Shown: positions 34,572 to 45,580 of the stretch, piece after piece
Layout of the letters: each line of letters begins with the position of its first letter
Position numbering within the stretch: the stretch's first letter is position 1
Assembly: GCF_002952055.1 (NCBI RefSeq)
Contig: NZ_CP021255.1
Coordinates: forward strand, 2,302,001 to 2,366,000
From: Desulfobulbus oralis
GTDB taxonomy: Bacteria; Desulfobacterota; Desulfobulbia; Desulfobulbales; Desulfobulbaceae
Direction: 5' to 3'
DNA length: 64,000 nucleotides
Notes under the pieces: model-generated
The model's database searches: none
The model's input: only the letters and a program-made list of their open reading frames with translations
Told to the model about the DNA's origin: nothing
Program-made: the position numbers and the translations under genes

Positions 34572-35399
34572 TTAGAGCACTTTCCCGTGCCTGTCAAGCA
34601 TGATTGAAGCCCTGGTTTCGGAGCCGGCGCCCTCCCCCGCAAGCAGCCGTCTGAGCACTGGCCAGGCGTGCAGGTCGCTCTGCAGCAGGCACTGGGAGTA
34701 CGCATGCAGCAGGTCCAGAGCTTCCACCAGACAGCGCGATGGCGCCTGGAGTTTGTGCAGGCTGTCCAGACTGCTGTGCTGGGCATAGCCGGCCATGCGG
34801 ATGCTTTGCAGAGACAGGGCCGCTTTCGGTGGCCCTGGCAGACAGCGCTGGCACACCAGAATGGCGCCGCCGGGTTCCTGCCGGCCCGGATCAAAGCAGG
34901 CCGGACCGGTCAGGGGCCGGCCGCAGCGGTGGCATACGGACAGATTGGGCGTATAGCCGGCCAGTTCCAGCAGCTTCAGTTGGAAGAACAGGGGATAGCG
35001 AAAGAAGCGGCTCTGGCCGGTCACGGCATCCACGGCCCAGACCAGGAGCTGGAAGACCCGGGGATCGGCGTCCAGTTCGCGGGTGAAGCGGAGACAGAGT
35101 TCGGCAATGCAGCTTGCGGCCAGAAAGCGGGGATATTCCCGGCGAAGCGCAAGGCCCGGGCGCACAAGCTCGGCGTCTTCCAGAAAGTACAGACCAGAGG
35201 GACTCCGGGGCGGTCGCCAGAAGAGGCGGAGCTGCGAAAAGGGCTCCAGTTTGTTCATGAAGCGCTTTTTGCTCTTCTGTGCGCCTTTGGCAATGGCCGT
35301 GACCCGGCCCAGACGGGCGTCGTACCAGGTTGCCAGCTTGTCGCTTTCGCCGTGCGGGGCTATGCGGAGCATCAAGCCCTCACTTGCGACGAGGCTCAT
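34572..35399 (-). CDS. recO: DNA repair protein RecO
   Basis: 275 residues. RecO anneals single strands and loads RecA together with RecR. The N-terminal OB fold starts SEGLMLRIAPHGESDKLATWY and has ARLGRVTAIAKGAQKSKKRF. The zinc site of the C-terminal domain shows the pairs CHRCG and CQRC about 30 residues apart (near 145 and 178). The ATG overlaps the stop of the RodZ-like gene (ATGA), which sets the start. Confidence 0.9.
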   Translation of the reverse strand: MSLVASEGLMLRIAPHGESDKLATWYDARLGRVTAIAKGAQKSKKRFMNKLEPFSQLRLFWRPPRSPSGLYFLEDAELVRPGLALRREYPRFLAASCIAELCLRFTRELDADPRVFQLLVWAVDAVTGQSRFFRYPLFFQLKLLELAGYTPNLSVCHRCGRPLTGPACFDPGRQEPGGAILVCQRCLPGPPKAALSLQSIRMAGYAQHSSLDSLHKLQAPSRCLVEALDLLHAYSQCLLQSDLHAWPVLRRLLAGEGAGSETRASIMLDRHGKVL

Positions 35400-36238
35400 G
35401 ATGCGGCAGGGGCCACCCTGAGCCGGATCTTGTAATGACCGTTTTTGGACAATGGAAAGCCCAGGGGCTGGCCGTTGAGGCGCAATACCGCGCTGGAGGG
35501 TTCCGCGAACTCGATGCTGAGGCTGGCATCGGCCTCCCAGTTGGCGGTACTGGCCCGGGTGTAGATGGCCCGCACCTCGTTGCCGTTGTCCAGTTGCAGC
35601 ACGACCTCCGTATCCTTCAGGAAATGCGCCTCCAGATTGATGGCCTTGGCGGTGGCTGCCACGCTGGTGCCGGGATGGGCGGGATGATAGCTCTGTTCCG
35701 GCACGGCAGTCGCCCGCAGTTGGCCCCAGAAGTAAGCCAGAGGATTCCAGCCGGTATAGCCGCAGAAAATGACCATGGTCAACATGATGGTCGACAAGAG
35801 GGCCAGAGCGGCTGCGGCAGGGGCTATCAGAATGGGAGCGGCCAGTGTGCTGACATCCGAACGACGAAACCAAAACCAGCAGCGCTTGCGGCCGCCCTGA
35901 TGACTGTCGCGCTCGTGCAGAAACTGCCGGGCCAATGTCTTGCCGTCCAGTCCCAGTTGGCGGGCATACATGGCGACAAAGGCGCTGGTATAGGCATCGG
36001 CTGGCAAATGCTCGTAATCGTCAGCCTCGATGGCCGCAAGGTTGCCCCGGGTGACACGGATGGCCGCATAAATGCGGTCCAGGCTCAGCCCCTGCCGCTG
36101 GCGTTCCTGGCGCAGCAGCCATCCGACTGTCGGTACGGCCGTCACCGCAGCCGCCTGTATCCCCCCGGCAGCGGACTCAGCCAAAGACGGCGGCACGGGG
36201 GCAATGCTTGTTTGCTTTCCAGACGAATCGTCCCGCAT
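35396..36238 (-). CDS. RodZ-like protein (HTH, membrane helix, DUF4115)
   Basis: 280 residues. After about 35 polar residues there is a Cro/RodZ-type helix-turn-helix (GWLLRQERQRQGLSLDRIYAAIRVTRGNLAAIEADDYEHLP in short pieces, about 40-80), one membrane helix near 150-175 and a C-terminal beta domain of the DUF4115 type (FLKDTEVVLQLDNGN, GQPLGFPLSKNG). RodZ links MreB filaments to the cell-wall machinery and sets rod shape. No mreB is in the window. It lies 9 bp after the SurA-like gene and overlaps recO. Confidence 0.8.
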   Translation of the reverse strand: MRDDSSGKQTSIAPVPPSLAESAAGGIQAAAVTAVPTVGWLLRQERQRQGLSLDRIYAAIRVTRGNLAAIEADDYEHLPADAYTSAFVAMYARQLGLDGKTLARQFLHERDSHQGGRKRCWFWFRRSDVSTLAAPILIAPAAAALALLSTIMLTMVIFCGYTGWNPLAYFWGQLRATAVPEQSYHPAHPGTSVAATAKAINLEAHFLKDTEVVLQLDNGNEVRAIYTRASTANWEADASLSIEFAEPSSAVLRLNGQPLGFPLSKNGHYKIRLRVAPAAS

Positions 36239-36247
36239 GCCCTGTTC

Positions 36248-37267
36248 CTAGAAAATTTTGATATAGGCCTTGCTGCGCAAGGTCTTCATCCACTGGTCGT
36301 ACTGCCTGTCCAGCTCCTCCTTGTACAGTTCCTGCCGGATGCGCTCCTTTTCCTCGGGGCCGGGCATGCCGCTCAGCCGCTCTTCCGCCTGTACGTCGTT
36401 TTGCCCCTCAGCACTGCCCAGGCGTTTGAAAATCAGAAAACTTGGCTCCTGTTCCACAAGCCCGCTGATGCCGCCGGGCTCCAGTTTGGCCACTGCTTCG
36501 CGGATGGGGCCGGCCATTTCCTCAAGGCTCAGGCTGCCCAGAGTGCCGCCATCCTCGGCGGAGGGCAGATCGGAGTGTTTGCGGGCCAGATCCGTAAAGC
36601 TGGTGCCGGAAAGCGCCTCCTCTCTCAGCTCTTCCGCCTTTTCGCGGGCCTGCTCCCTGGTCAGAACCGTGCCGTTCCTGCCAGGCAGACCCCAGGTCAC
36701 ACCGATTTGCTGGAGCTGGTAGCTGTTGGCGGCAGGGGCTGTTGCAGCGGCTCCGGCGCGGCTGTGGTGGCGGGCCCTGATTTGCTCGTCCGTAATCAGG
36801 ATCCGCGAGCGCAGCTCCGCATTGATCACCTTGCTGCTCAGAATCTGGTCGCGCACTTCGCCCCGGTACCGCTTTTCGCTCATGCCCATTGCGGCCAGTT
36901 CTTTCTGAAATTCCTCATGGTTGAGATTCCGGTCGCTCACGAGCTGCTGCAGGGCGCGTTCCAGCTCCTCGTCACTGACTTTGAAATTGTGCTTCAAAGC
37001 CTCCTGCGTCACCAGTCGTTTTTCAATGAGCCGCTCCAGAACCAGACGCCGGGCCTTGGCCATGTCCTCCGCGACTTTGTCCGGCGGCGCATTGGCCCGG
37101 ATCTGGTCGAAATAGGGTTTGGCCAGTTCGTTGACTTCCTGGAGCGTAATGGTGTCGCCGTTGACAATGGCCACATTGCGGTCCACTAGTTTTCCAAAGC
37201 CGGATTGCGGCGCGAGCAGAGCTGCAAACAGCAGCAGGCAAAACAGGGAAAGGAACGATTTCTGCAT
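36248..37267 (-). CDS. SurA-like periplasmic chaperone/isomerase
   Basis: 339 residues. A cleavable signal peptide (SFLSLFCLLLFAALLAPQSGFG) is followed by a SurA N-domain (VDRNVAIVNGDTITLQEVNE, LVLERLIEKRLVTQEA). A single parvulin domain follows at about 200-300 (ARKHSDLPSAEDGGTLGSLSLEEM in part); its second half is poorly conserved and catalytic activity is uncertain. Classic SurA has two such domains and about 430 residues, so this is a reduced form. It should help outer-membrane protein folding. It is divergent from clpB. Confidence 0.8.
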   Translation of the reverse strand: MQKSFLSLFCLLLFAALLAPQSGFGKLVDRNVAIVNGDTITLQEVNELAKPYFDQIRANAPPDKVAEDMAKARRLVLERLIEKRLVTQEALKHNFKVSDEELERALQQLVSDRNLNHEEFQKELAAMGMSEKRYRGEVRDQILSSKVINAELRSRILITDEQIRARHHSRAGAAATAPAANSYQLQQIGVTWGLPGRNGTVLTREQAREKAEELREEALSGTSFTDLARKHSDLPSAEDGGTLGSLSLEEMAGPIREAVAKLEPGGISGLVEQEPSFLIFKRLGSAEGQNDVQAEERLSGMPGPEEKERIRQELYKEELDRQYDQWMKTLRSKAYIKIF

Positions 37268-37425
37268 GGAGAAACACTGGGCGTTGAGAGCGGATAAGAC
37301 AGGCAACTGTGACTGCTGGCGTAAAAGTGTACCGAATAGAACGGCGCTCCGCAATGACTTTACGCCGCTGCTGTTGCTTCTCGCCTGTGACGATGCCGGA
37401 TGGCCAGTCTTTCCGGGGCCCGGAC

Positions 37426-37453
37426 TTGACGGCATGCACATCGCGCTTATGGT
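37426..37453 (+). promoter_or_regulatory. Possible clpB promoter
   Basis: TTGACG at 37426-37431 and TATGGT at 37448-37453 are spaced by 16 bp, 48 bp before the clpB ATG. It is a fair sigma-70 match. I see no CIRCE inverted repeat and cannot recognise a heat-shock sigma site. Confidence 0.3.
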
Positions 37454-37500
37454 ATCCACCGGATTTAACTGAATTATTTCATGGAGATAAGGAGAAGGCC

Positions 37501-40095
<2,595 letters not shown>

Positions 40096-40114
40096 GGGCC
40101 GGAAAAGACACGGC

Positions 40115-40146
40115 AAAAGGGCGGCCCTGTTGGGACCGCCCTTTTT
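40115..40146 (+). terminator. clpB terminator
   Basis: AAAGGGCGG and CCGCCCTTT pair, with an inner CCC/GGG and one bulged A, and are followed by six T on the plus strand. It lies 20 bp after the clpB stop. Confidence 0.85.
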
Positions 40147-40228
40147 TCATGTCCCCGAGCATGGATCAGGGCAGAGCGGCCCCGGTATGGCACGAGGCCC
40201 GCTCTCACCCTCGCTCCACGCACCTGCG

Positions 40229-40966
40229 CTACGGCGTCAGCATTTTGACACCTGTCCACCAGAGCGCCGGGTCCTGCGCCAGATGCACCCTGAGCGCCTT
40301 GTCCGCAGGCGAGGCCTCCCGGGCGAACACCAGCGCGCCCAGGGGCAGAACGCGACATTTGCCCATGGCCAGTTGCATGTGCATGTCTTCCCGCAGCTTT
40401 TCCGGATCACCATTCTGGTCAACACGTGCCAGGGCCCTGTAGTCGTCCAGCGCAACACAGGCATAGGCATGGCCGGTCACGGTGAACTGGCCGCCAGCCT
40501 CCTGGCCCGCATGCTCCGGTCCGGCCGGATCAGGGACCTCTTTTTTGGTGCCGCCCAGAAACGAGAAGATGGCCAGAGCGGCAAAAAAGAGGAGCAGACA
40601 GAGGCAGCCGCAGCCCGTGCCCAACAGGGTCTTGAGCAGCCTGGACCGCGGCGGGACCGGCCCATGCGGTGGGCGCCGCTGCCTGTCATTGCCCAGAGGC
40701 TCGCCGCAATGTGGACAAAAGGCGGCATTGGGGGCAAGCCGCCCCTGGCAGGCCGGGCAGAGCCCTGGCGGCTCCTCTCCTCTCGGCCTCGCCCCGGCAC
40801 TGGAGACCGAGGCCATGCGCGCCAGCAGATCCGCCGCTTCCCGCTGCGTTGCCGGAAGCGGCCCCTGTTCATCCATGATTGCCGCTCCGGAGCCGTGCGC
40901 GCCGCAGTCAGGGCAAATCAGGGCCCTGCCCGGGATATCGACGCCGCACTGTGGACATGTTCTCAT
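40229..40966 (-). CDS. Double zinc-ribbon membrane protein, unknown function
   Basis: 245 residues. Two zinc ribbons are visible: CPQCG with CPDCG at residues 4-21, and CPACQ with CPHCG at about 69-87. A single membrane helix (LLGTGCGCLCLLLFFAALAIFSFL, near 112-135) and a C-terminal soluble domain of about 100 residues (FTVTGHAYACVALDDYRALARV) follow. Proteins of this plan are common and uncharacterised. I start at 40966 behind GGGAAGG; a longer frame exists. It is the last minus-strand gene before clpB, 145 bp beyond the second cas2. Confidence 0.7.
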   Translation of the reverse strand: MRTCPQCGVDIPGRALICPDCGAHGSGAAIMDEQGPLPATQREAADLLARMASVSSAGARPRGEEPPGLCPACQGRLAPNAAFCPHCGEPLGNDRQRRPPHGPVPPRSRLLKTLLGTGCGCLCLLLFFAALAIFSFLGGTKKEVPDPAGPEHAGQEAGGQFTVTGHAYACVALDDYRALARVDQNGDPEKLREDMHMQLAMGKCRVLPLGALVFAREASPADKALRVHLAQDPALWWTGVKMLTP

Positions 40967-41110
40967 TGCCTTCCCTTCTTGTTGGCCCCTGCCCGTCAAC
41001 AAAATTGGCGGGCGCTTCATGGCTCTGTCTTTCCGGCGCACCGGCAGGCATGCTCAGCCCCCTTTCCGCGCCAGTTTCCGTTGTGTCTGCCCTATGCCAG
41101 CCGCTGGACT

Positions 41111-41389
41111 TCAGAAGATCTCAAATGCAGGGTCATGCTCCTTGCCGTGCCCTGTGCCAAAGATTTCCGTTTTGCCAAAGCACTTTTCGCAAAGGGGGAA
41201 GTACTTCACCCCGTCCTCCTCGGGGTGGATAACCAGACCTATTTCCCGCTGCAGAGCCTTCAGCTCTGCCGTGCTTAGGCTCAGTTCAAATTTGGATTTC
41301 TGGGCGCGCTGGCCGTAATTCTCCAGAATTTTTGCTACCCGGTTCAGGCGCTTTGGATCGGCGATGTCATAGATGATAAAGTATTCCAC
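41111..41389 (-). CDS. cas2: Cas2-family protein, second copy
   Basis: 92 residues, ferredoxin-like fold of Cas2, the structural partner of Cas1 in spacer acquisition. The family start is clear (FIIYDIADPKRLNRVAKILENYG, with the Asp of YDI), followed by QRAQKSKFE, which matches the RVQKSVFE consensus with changes. A CxxC (PLCEKC) and a G-rich stretch lie near residue 70. It follows the first cas2 by 21 bp. The two Cas2 proteins are only distantly alike, so this is not a recent duplication. Confidence 0.85.
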   Translation of the reverse strand: MEYFIIYDIADPKRLNRVAKILENYGQRAQKSKFELSLSTAELKALQREIGLVIHPEEDGVKYFPLCEKCFGKTEIFGTGHGKEHDPAFEIF

Positions 41390-41410
41390 TCTGCCCCCGC
41401 CTCAAACAAA

Positions 41411-41686
41411 TCAGAAAATTTGGTAATGCAGTTGCACCACCTTGATGCCCAGGCCCTGCACCTCCGCCTGCTCCGCGCAGTGACGGCACAGATGGTAGAT
41501 ATTCAGCCGGTCTTCTCCGAGATTCAGACCTGTGCGCGCGAAGCGGCGCAGCGCCTCCAGCTCTTCCGGACTCACCTCGCATTCAAACACCGACTTTTGG
41601 GTATTGAGTCCCAGTTCCCGCAGAAAGCGGTGCATTTTTGTCCGGCGCCGGTTGCGGACAATATCGTAGGCGACAATGATTCTCAT
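41411..41686 (-). CDS. cas2: Cas2, CRISPR adaptation endoribonuclease-like protein
   Basis: 91 residues. It starts MRIIVAYDIVRNRRRTKMHRFL and has the consensus-like TQKSVFECEVS, so it is closer to standard Cas2 than its neighbour. It also carries CxxC (LCRHCAEQAEVQG) at the same place. Its ATG overlaps the cas1 stop by 4 bp (ATGA), so it is coupled to cas1. Confidence 0.92.
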   Translation of the reverse strand: MRIIVAYDIVRNRRRTKMHRFLRELGLNTQKSVFECEVSPEELEALRRFARTGLNLGEDRLNIYHLCRHCAEQAEVQGLGIKVVQLHYQIF

Positions 41687-42831
41687 CGCAGCAGCAGCGG
41701 CGTATACACGCTCTGACTGCCCTCGACACAGCGGCGATATTGCCTGGCCTGGCGCAGCATGGCTTCGCTGTAGGTGATTTTTCGGTCCTCCGGCTCATAG
41801 GTGAAGCTGGTGGCGAGCTTGCGTTCGAACTGGGCGATGACCTTTTTCATGGCCTCGGGTCTGAGCAGCACAGGTCTGCGCGCCGTTGCGGATAGCGGGG
41901 GCAGGGCTGGCATGCTGAAGCGCTCTTCCATCCTTTGCACCGCTGTGTCGAAGAGTTCGTTGCCGGATTCGCCCGCCTGTTGCGCCAATGCCCTGGCCGC
42001 GTCTTCTTCATTTTCTTCGGTTTCACTGTCGTCGCCTGTGATGAAATCCTCCCCTTTCTTCAGGATACCCATGTTGAAGAGGGCAAAGACCAGCGTATCG
42101 ACAATGACGGGCCGGAATTCCTCCATCAGATCCAGCACCAGGCTGCAACGGCCGTAGTCGGGTGTGTGCAGATGGCCCAGATAGGGATCCAGATGCACCT
42201 GGCGGATCGCGCTGTACACCTGGTTGTACAGGAAGGTGTACAGGAGAGAGAGCACCGCATTGACCGGGTCGGTAGGCGGCCGCCGCACCCGTTTGACAAA
42301 GCCCTGATCCTGGTCGAAACCCAGGTTGAAGACCGCAAAATACAGGGCACTGCCCTGGCCCTCATAGCCCCTAAGGGCGTCCATGTTGTCCGCCGTGGCG
42401 CTTTGGGCGATCATGCCGCGTATTTGCCGGGTTTGTTCTGCCAGCCGCTGGTTTCGCAGCTTGCGGTGAATGCGCATGAGCACCGTGGCCAGATTGGCCA
42501 GCTTTCCAGCCACGATGGCCTGGGCGATCCCCAGAGCAAACGCCGGCTCCTCTGCCATTCGGAACTGCCGGCGGCGCAGATCGATGTTTTTGGGTTCATA
42601 CTGGGCAAATCGGCCGAGATAGCGTCCGTTCCTGGTGAGAAAGACCGTGTCGATGCTGTTCCTGAGCAAGACATTGCGGGCCGGTGGGGTCAGGGTGATG
42701 TTGCCGCAGAGGACCACCTGACTCACCTTGTGCACGAAGATGGTACGGTGGACGTCGTTGCCGCATTTTACCAGAAGATGCTTGTCCTCCTTGACGATGC
42801 TGGCGCCCTGGGTGGTGACATAGATGCGCAT
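41683..42831 (-). CDS. cas1: Cas1 integrase
   Basis: 382 residues, the metal-dependent integrase that inserts new spacers. The start MRIYVTTQGASIVKEDKHLLV with GGAGGTACTTC before it fixes 42831; the frame runs on upstream. Catalytic residues can be placed at E157 (GYEGQGSALYF), H222 (GHLHTP) and D234/E237 (LVLDLMEEFRP), and the family signature RRPPTDPVNAVLSLLYT is at 184-199. An acidic insert (about 263-300, DDSETEENEED) makes it longer than the usual 320-340. No cas4, cas3, effector or repeat array lies next to it; the window's only array is 39 kb away. Confidence 0.95.
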   Translation of the reverse strand: MRIYVTTQGASIVKEDKHLLVKCGNDVHRTIFVHKVSQVVLCGNITLTPPARNVLLRNSIDTVFLTRNGRYLGRFAQYEPKNIDLRRRQFRMAEEPAFALGIAQAIVAGKLANLATVLMRIHRKLRNQRLAEQTRQIRGMIAQSATADNMDALRGYEGQGSALYFAVFNLGFDQDQGFVKRVRRPPTDPVNAVLSLLYTFLYNQVYSAIRQVHLDPYLGHLHTPDYGRCSLVLDLMEEFRPVIVDTLVFALFNMGILKKGEDFITGDDSETEENEEDAARALAQQAGESGNELFDTAVQRMEERFSMPALPPLSATARRPVLLRPEAMKKVIAQFERKLATSFTYEPEDRKITYSEAMLRQARQYRRCVEGSQSVYTPLLLR

Positions 42832-43145
42832 GAAGTACCTCCGGGTTCGCGCTGCCTGTGGCCTGGCCGTCATGTTTTGGCATTTTGGCGACCAGCATTT
42901 GCATCTGGCGTGGGTGGTGGAGCGGGCAGGCACTGTCCGCTTTGCCACGGTTGATCCGGATGCGGCGCAGTAGATTTATTGTACATGTAGAAAGTCCAGA
43001 GTCCAATTTTTTCCTCTCGCCTGGTGCCAGCACACCCATTATCACTGAACACAATCTTTATTTTTTCGAATTTTCCGCCTCGCTTTTGATCAAAATGAAA
43101 GTCTCATACTCAATGGCCCTGTCAGTGCCATAACAGCACGGGCTG
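42832..43145. other. Gap upstream of cas1
   Basis: 314 bp between cas1 and the NAD kinase-like gene. The half nearest cas1 is GC-rich. The part at 43040-43110 is AT-rich and is a likely site for a cas1 promoter, but I cannot assign -35/-10 boxes. A small hairpin TAACAGC/GCTGTTA (43131-43148) covers the stop codon of the kinase-like gene and has no T tract. There is no CRISPR repeat here. Confidence 0.5.
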
Positions 43146-44078
43146 TTAGGCGACAAGTTGCCCTTTCTGTTCGGCAATGCCGATTTCCGCAATTGCGCCT
43201 GAGTTGAACTGCAGGAAATCCTGCTCCATGCCGTCGCTGAAGATCACCCCGTCCTCCGGCATGAAGGAGACAACGCGCAGCCGCTCGCTGCCCGCAATCT
43301 TGCCGAACACGAGTTCCGCACCGGTGGACGCGCTGGGGAAGGGTTCACGAACGGTGAAGTAGAGGTATTCGGCATGCCAGTCAAATCTCCTGATCTCGGG
43401 CACGCCTCTGACGCCGCAGGCCCGGTCGATGCCGCTTGCGCCCGCGATGACGCTCTTCAGCCAGCCGGTGGAGCCCAAACCGGTGGAGACAATGATGCCG
43501 CTCGATGACTGCGCCTCGCTGGCGCCCTGGATGCTGATCTCGTAGCGCGCCGAGACGTGGGTACGCCGGCCGATGAAAAGATCGTTCACTCCCAGCAGGC
43601 GTTGCCCATCGTTCAGCGATGCCTGGGCCAGGGTCACATCCCTGACCGGGCGTTTGCCCGCGTAGAGTTCCGGCACGATCCGCGGCAGCTCAGCGGCGGC
43701 AAAGGGCACAAGCACGCCGTCCCAGCGCCTAGGGTCCGGATTGACCCCGACCAGTTTCTGCGTGGACAGATACTTCAGCACGTTGGCCACCAGTCCATCA
43801 CGGCCAAGCGCGATCACCAGATCGTTCGTGCCGAAGAGGTAGTTCGGCATGTAGGCGCGATCCACCGTTTGCAGACGGCCGTAGCTTTCCAGAAAAGCGG
43901 CGGCTCGCTGCAGGGCGGCCTGGTAGGCGGCGTGCTCCCTGGCGTAGTCGTCGAATTCGCCGCCGTGATGCTCGATGTAAAAGCGGGCCTGCTCCACCGT
44001 GTTGTAGCGACGCACCAGTTCCTGCAAGCGGGTCTGCTGGGTCACCAGCACAATTTTATGTTCAGTCGCCCGCACCAT
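43146..44078 (-). CDS. NAD kinase-like protein with altered GGDG motif
   Basis: 310 residues. The fold signs are those of the NAD kinase/diacylglycerol kinase superfamily: NDLVIALGRDGLVANVLKYL (where true NAD kinases have GGDGT), then VGVNPDPRRWDGVLVPF and STGLGSTGW, equivalent to the GSTAY region of NAD kinase. The GGDG loop is GRDG, so normal kinase chemistry is doubtful; the protein may bind a nucleotide or use another substrate. It overlaps the SPFH gene by 17 bp and must be co-translated with it. AAGGGC precedes the ATG. Confidence 0.75.
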   Translation of the reverse strand: MVRATEHKIVLVTQQTRLQELVRRYNTVEQARFYIEHHGGEFDDYAREHAAYQAALQRAAAFLESYGRLQTVDRAYMPNYLFGTNDLVIALGRDGLVANVLKYLSTQKLVGVNPDPRRWDGVLVPFAAAELPRIVPELYAGKRPVRDVTLAQASLNDGQRLLGVNDLFIGRRTHVSARYEISIQGASEAQSSSGIIVSTGLGSTGWLKSVIAGASGIDRACGVRGVPEIRRFDWHAEYLYFTVREPFPSASTGAELVFGKIAGSERLRVVSFMPEDGVIFSDGMEQDFLQFNSGAIAEIGIAEQKGQLVA

Positions 44079-45084
44079 TGCCCTTGCTTTTCAGCACGCT
44101 TGCCAGCAGATCGGGGGTGATATTGAGCTGGCCGATCTTTTCGCTGTTGAGGGCCAGCTTGTCAAAGGCCTGGGCGATCAACTGGCCGGGTTCCATGTTC
44201 AGGGCAGCCAGGGCAACCAGCACCTCCGGACTGAGCCTGCCGTAGGCGGCCATCACCGAGGCAATGCGATAGGCTTCGCCGTCCGCCGCCTTTTTGGTGT
44301 TCTCCAGTCTGAGTTCGGCCAGTTCCCGCCGTTTGCGCTCCAGTTCCACCTCGGCGTCGATGCGGATGCGCTCCAGCTCGCTTTCCTTTTCCAGTATCAT
44401 GCGGCGGGTGGCGATTTCCGTTTCCCGAATCTGTTTCTTCTTCTCCTCAACGGAAATTTCGGTATTCAGCTCGTTCTCCTTGACCCGGCGCTCCTGCTCA
44501 ATGGAGGCGTTCCGGCGTTCGTAGAGGGCGTCATCCGCCTGCTTCAGAATTTCCTCCCGGGTTTTGGCCTCAAGGGCGCGGGCGGTCTCCTGACTGGCCG
44601 CAACATTGAGAATGGCAAAGCCGGCGACGGCAAGGCCCAGGGCCTGGAGTTCCGCGTGGCTCTGCAACTCCGTCATCACCTGGGCGGCCAGAGTCCGGCT
44701 GCAGCGCAGAGACTCGGTCAGAGACATCGTGCCAATATGACTTTTGACCAGCACTTCAACCAGATTGACCACCCGCTTGGCCAGCTTGGGCATGGGGTCG
44801 CTGGTGTACTGGCGGGTCCTCAGATCGACCGTGAAATCCAGGGATTCGGCAAGCTTTTTGTAGTCTCCGGCCCGCCAGGTGACTTGCCCCTGCACGGATA
44901 CCCTTTGGAAATCGTTGGTCATTTCCTCAAAGATAAAATCCGTATCCGTATTCGCAATCGGAATGGCGCAGGCAGAGCTGTTCAGATCCAGAAAGAAGAA
45001 GGACAGCCCCGGCCCTTCGGCGACGAGTCTGCCGCCTCTGTAGCGGAGCACATACTCACTGGGCAGGAATTTGACGTATACCAT
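44062..45084 (-). CDS. SPFH/band 7 (flotillin-like) protein
   Basis: 340 residues. An SPFH domain (about 5-170: VKFLPSEYVLRYRGGRL, VSVQGQVTWRAGDYKKLAESLDF in part) is followed by a long charged coiled coil (about 180-280, rich in E, K and R) and a small C-terminal helical part. There is no clear membrane anchor at the N-terminus. SPFH proteins build large oligomers at membranes and organise lipids and proteases. I start at 45084 behind GGGAGC; an ATG at 45105 is possible. It begins about 46 bp after the dehydratase gene, on the same strand, so it may belong to the lipid operon. Confidence 0.8.
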   Translation of the reverse strand: MVYVKFLPSEYVLRYRGGRLVAEGPGLSFFFLDLNSSACAIPIANTDTDFIFEEMTNDFQRVSVQGQVTWRAGDYKKLAESLDFTVDLRTRQYTSDPMPKLAKRVVNLVEVLVKSHIGTMSLTESLRCSRTLAAQVMTELQSHAELQALGLAVAGFAILNVAASQETARALEAKTREEILKQADDALYERRNASIEQERRVKENELNTEISVEEKKKQIRETEIATRRMILEKESELERIRIDAEVELERKRRELAELRLENTKKAADGEAYRIASVMAAYGRLSPEVLVALAALNMEPGQLIAQAFDKLALNSEKIGQLNITPDLLASVLKSKGNGAGD

Positions 45085-45130
45085 CGGACCGCTCCCGGGG
45101 CGCATTGGCCCCTCGCTCTGAATGAATTAT

Positions 45131-45580
45131 TCACATCTCCTTGCCGGCGCAGGCGAATTCCACCTGCGCTGCCAGTTTGCCGTCCACACGCACCGTGCCT
45201 TTCATCAGCCAGGCCTGGGCCAAGCGCTCCGTCAGTTCGGCACCGATTGCCAGCGTGTCGCCGGGATGCACCTCCCGCTTGAATTTGGCGCCAAAGATAC
45301 GGGTCAGAACCGGCACGCCGCCCTTGTGGCCGCCTGCCGCGGCTCCGGTCTGCCGCAGTCTTTCGGCAAGCAGGAGCGCTCCGGCCTGAAAAACCGCCTC
45401 GCAGAGCAACACCCCAGGCACGAGCGGATAACCGGGATAGTGCCCCTGGAAGAGCGGCAGATCTCCAGGCACATGCTTTTCCGCGCGGATGGCCGTATCG
45501 CTCAGCTCCAGCACCCGGTCGAGCCAGAGAAAGGGCGGCCGGTGCGGAATACGCGCTTCGATAAAGGCCAGTTCCATCAT
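45131..45580 (-). CDS. FabZ-like 3-hydroxyacyl-ACP dehydratase
   Basis: 149 residues, hot-dog fold. The active-site stretch GHYPGYPLVPGVLLCEAVFQ gives catalytic H47 and E61. It removes water from 3-hydroxyacyl-ACP. Its start overlaps the ketoreductase stop (TAATG). As part of a cluster with its own ketoacyl synthase, ACP and ketoreductase, it probably serves a dedicated acyl chain and not general fatty acid synthesis. Confidence 0.85.
   Translation of the reverse strand: MMELAFIEARIPHRPPFLWLDRVLELSDTAIRAEKHVPGDLPLFQGHYPGYPLVPGVLLCEAVFQAGALLLAERLRQTGAAAGGHKGGVPVLTRIFGAKFKREVHPGDTLAIGAELTERLAQAWLMKGTVRVDGKLAAQVEFACAGKEM

Noticed and set aside
31701-34607. Plus-strand open frame of 968 codons opposite the glucan synthase gene
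   Set aside because: It mirrors the real gene, where GH17 and GT2 motifs are plain, and begins within its terminator region. No ribosome site or domain supports it.
37268-37500. CIRCE element or heat-shock operator before clpB
   Set aside because: I looked for the paired TTAGCACTC/GAGTGCTAA arms and did not find them.
42832-43145. A second CRISPR array or leader next to cas1
   Set aside because: No repeated unit of 20 bp or more is present in this gap.
43146-44078. Annotation of the kinase-like gene as the cellular NAD kinase (nadK)
   Set aside because: The GGDG loop is changed to GRDG and it is coupled to an SPFH gene, so I leave the symbol empty.
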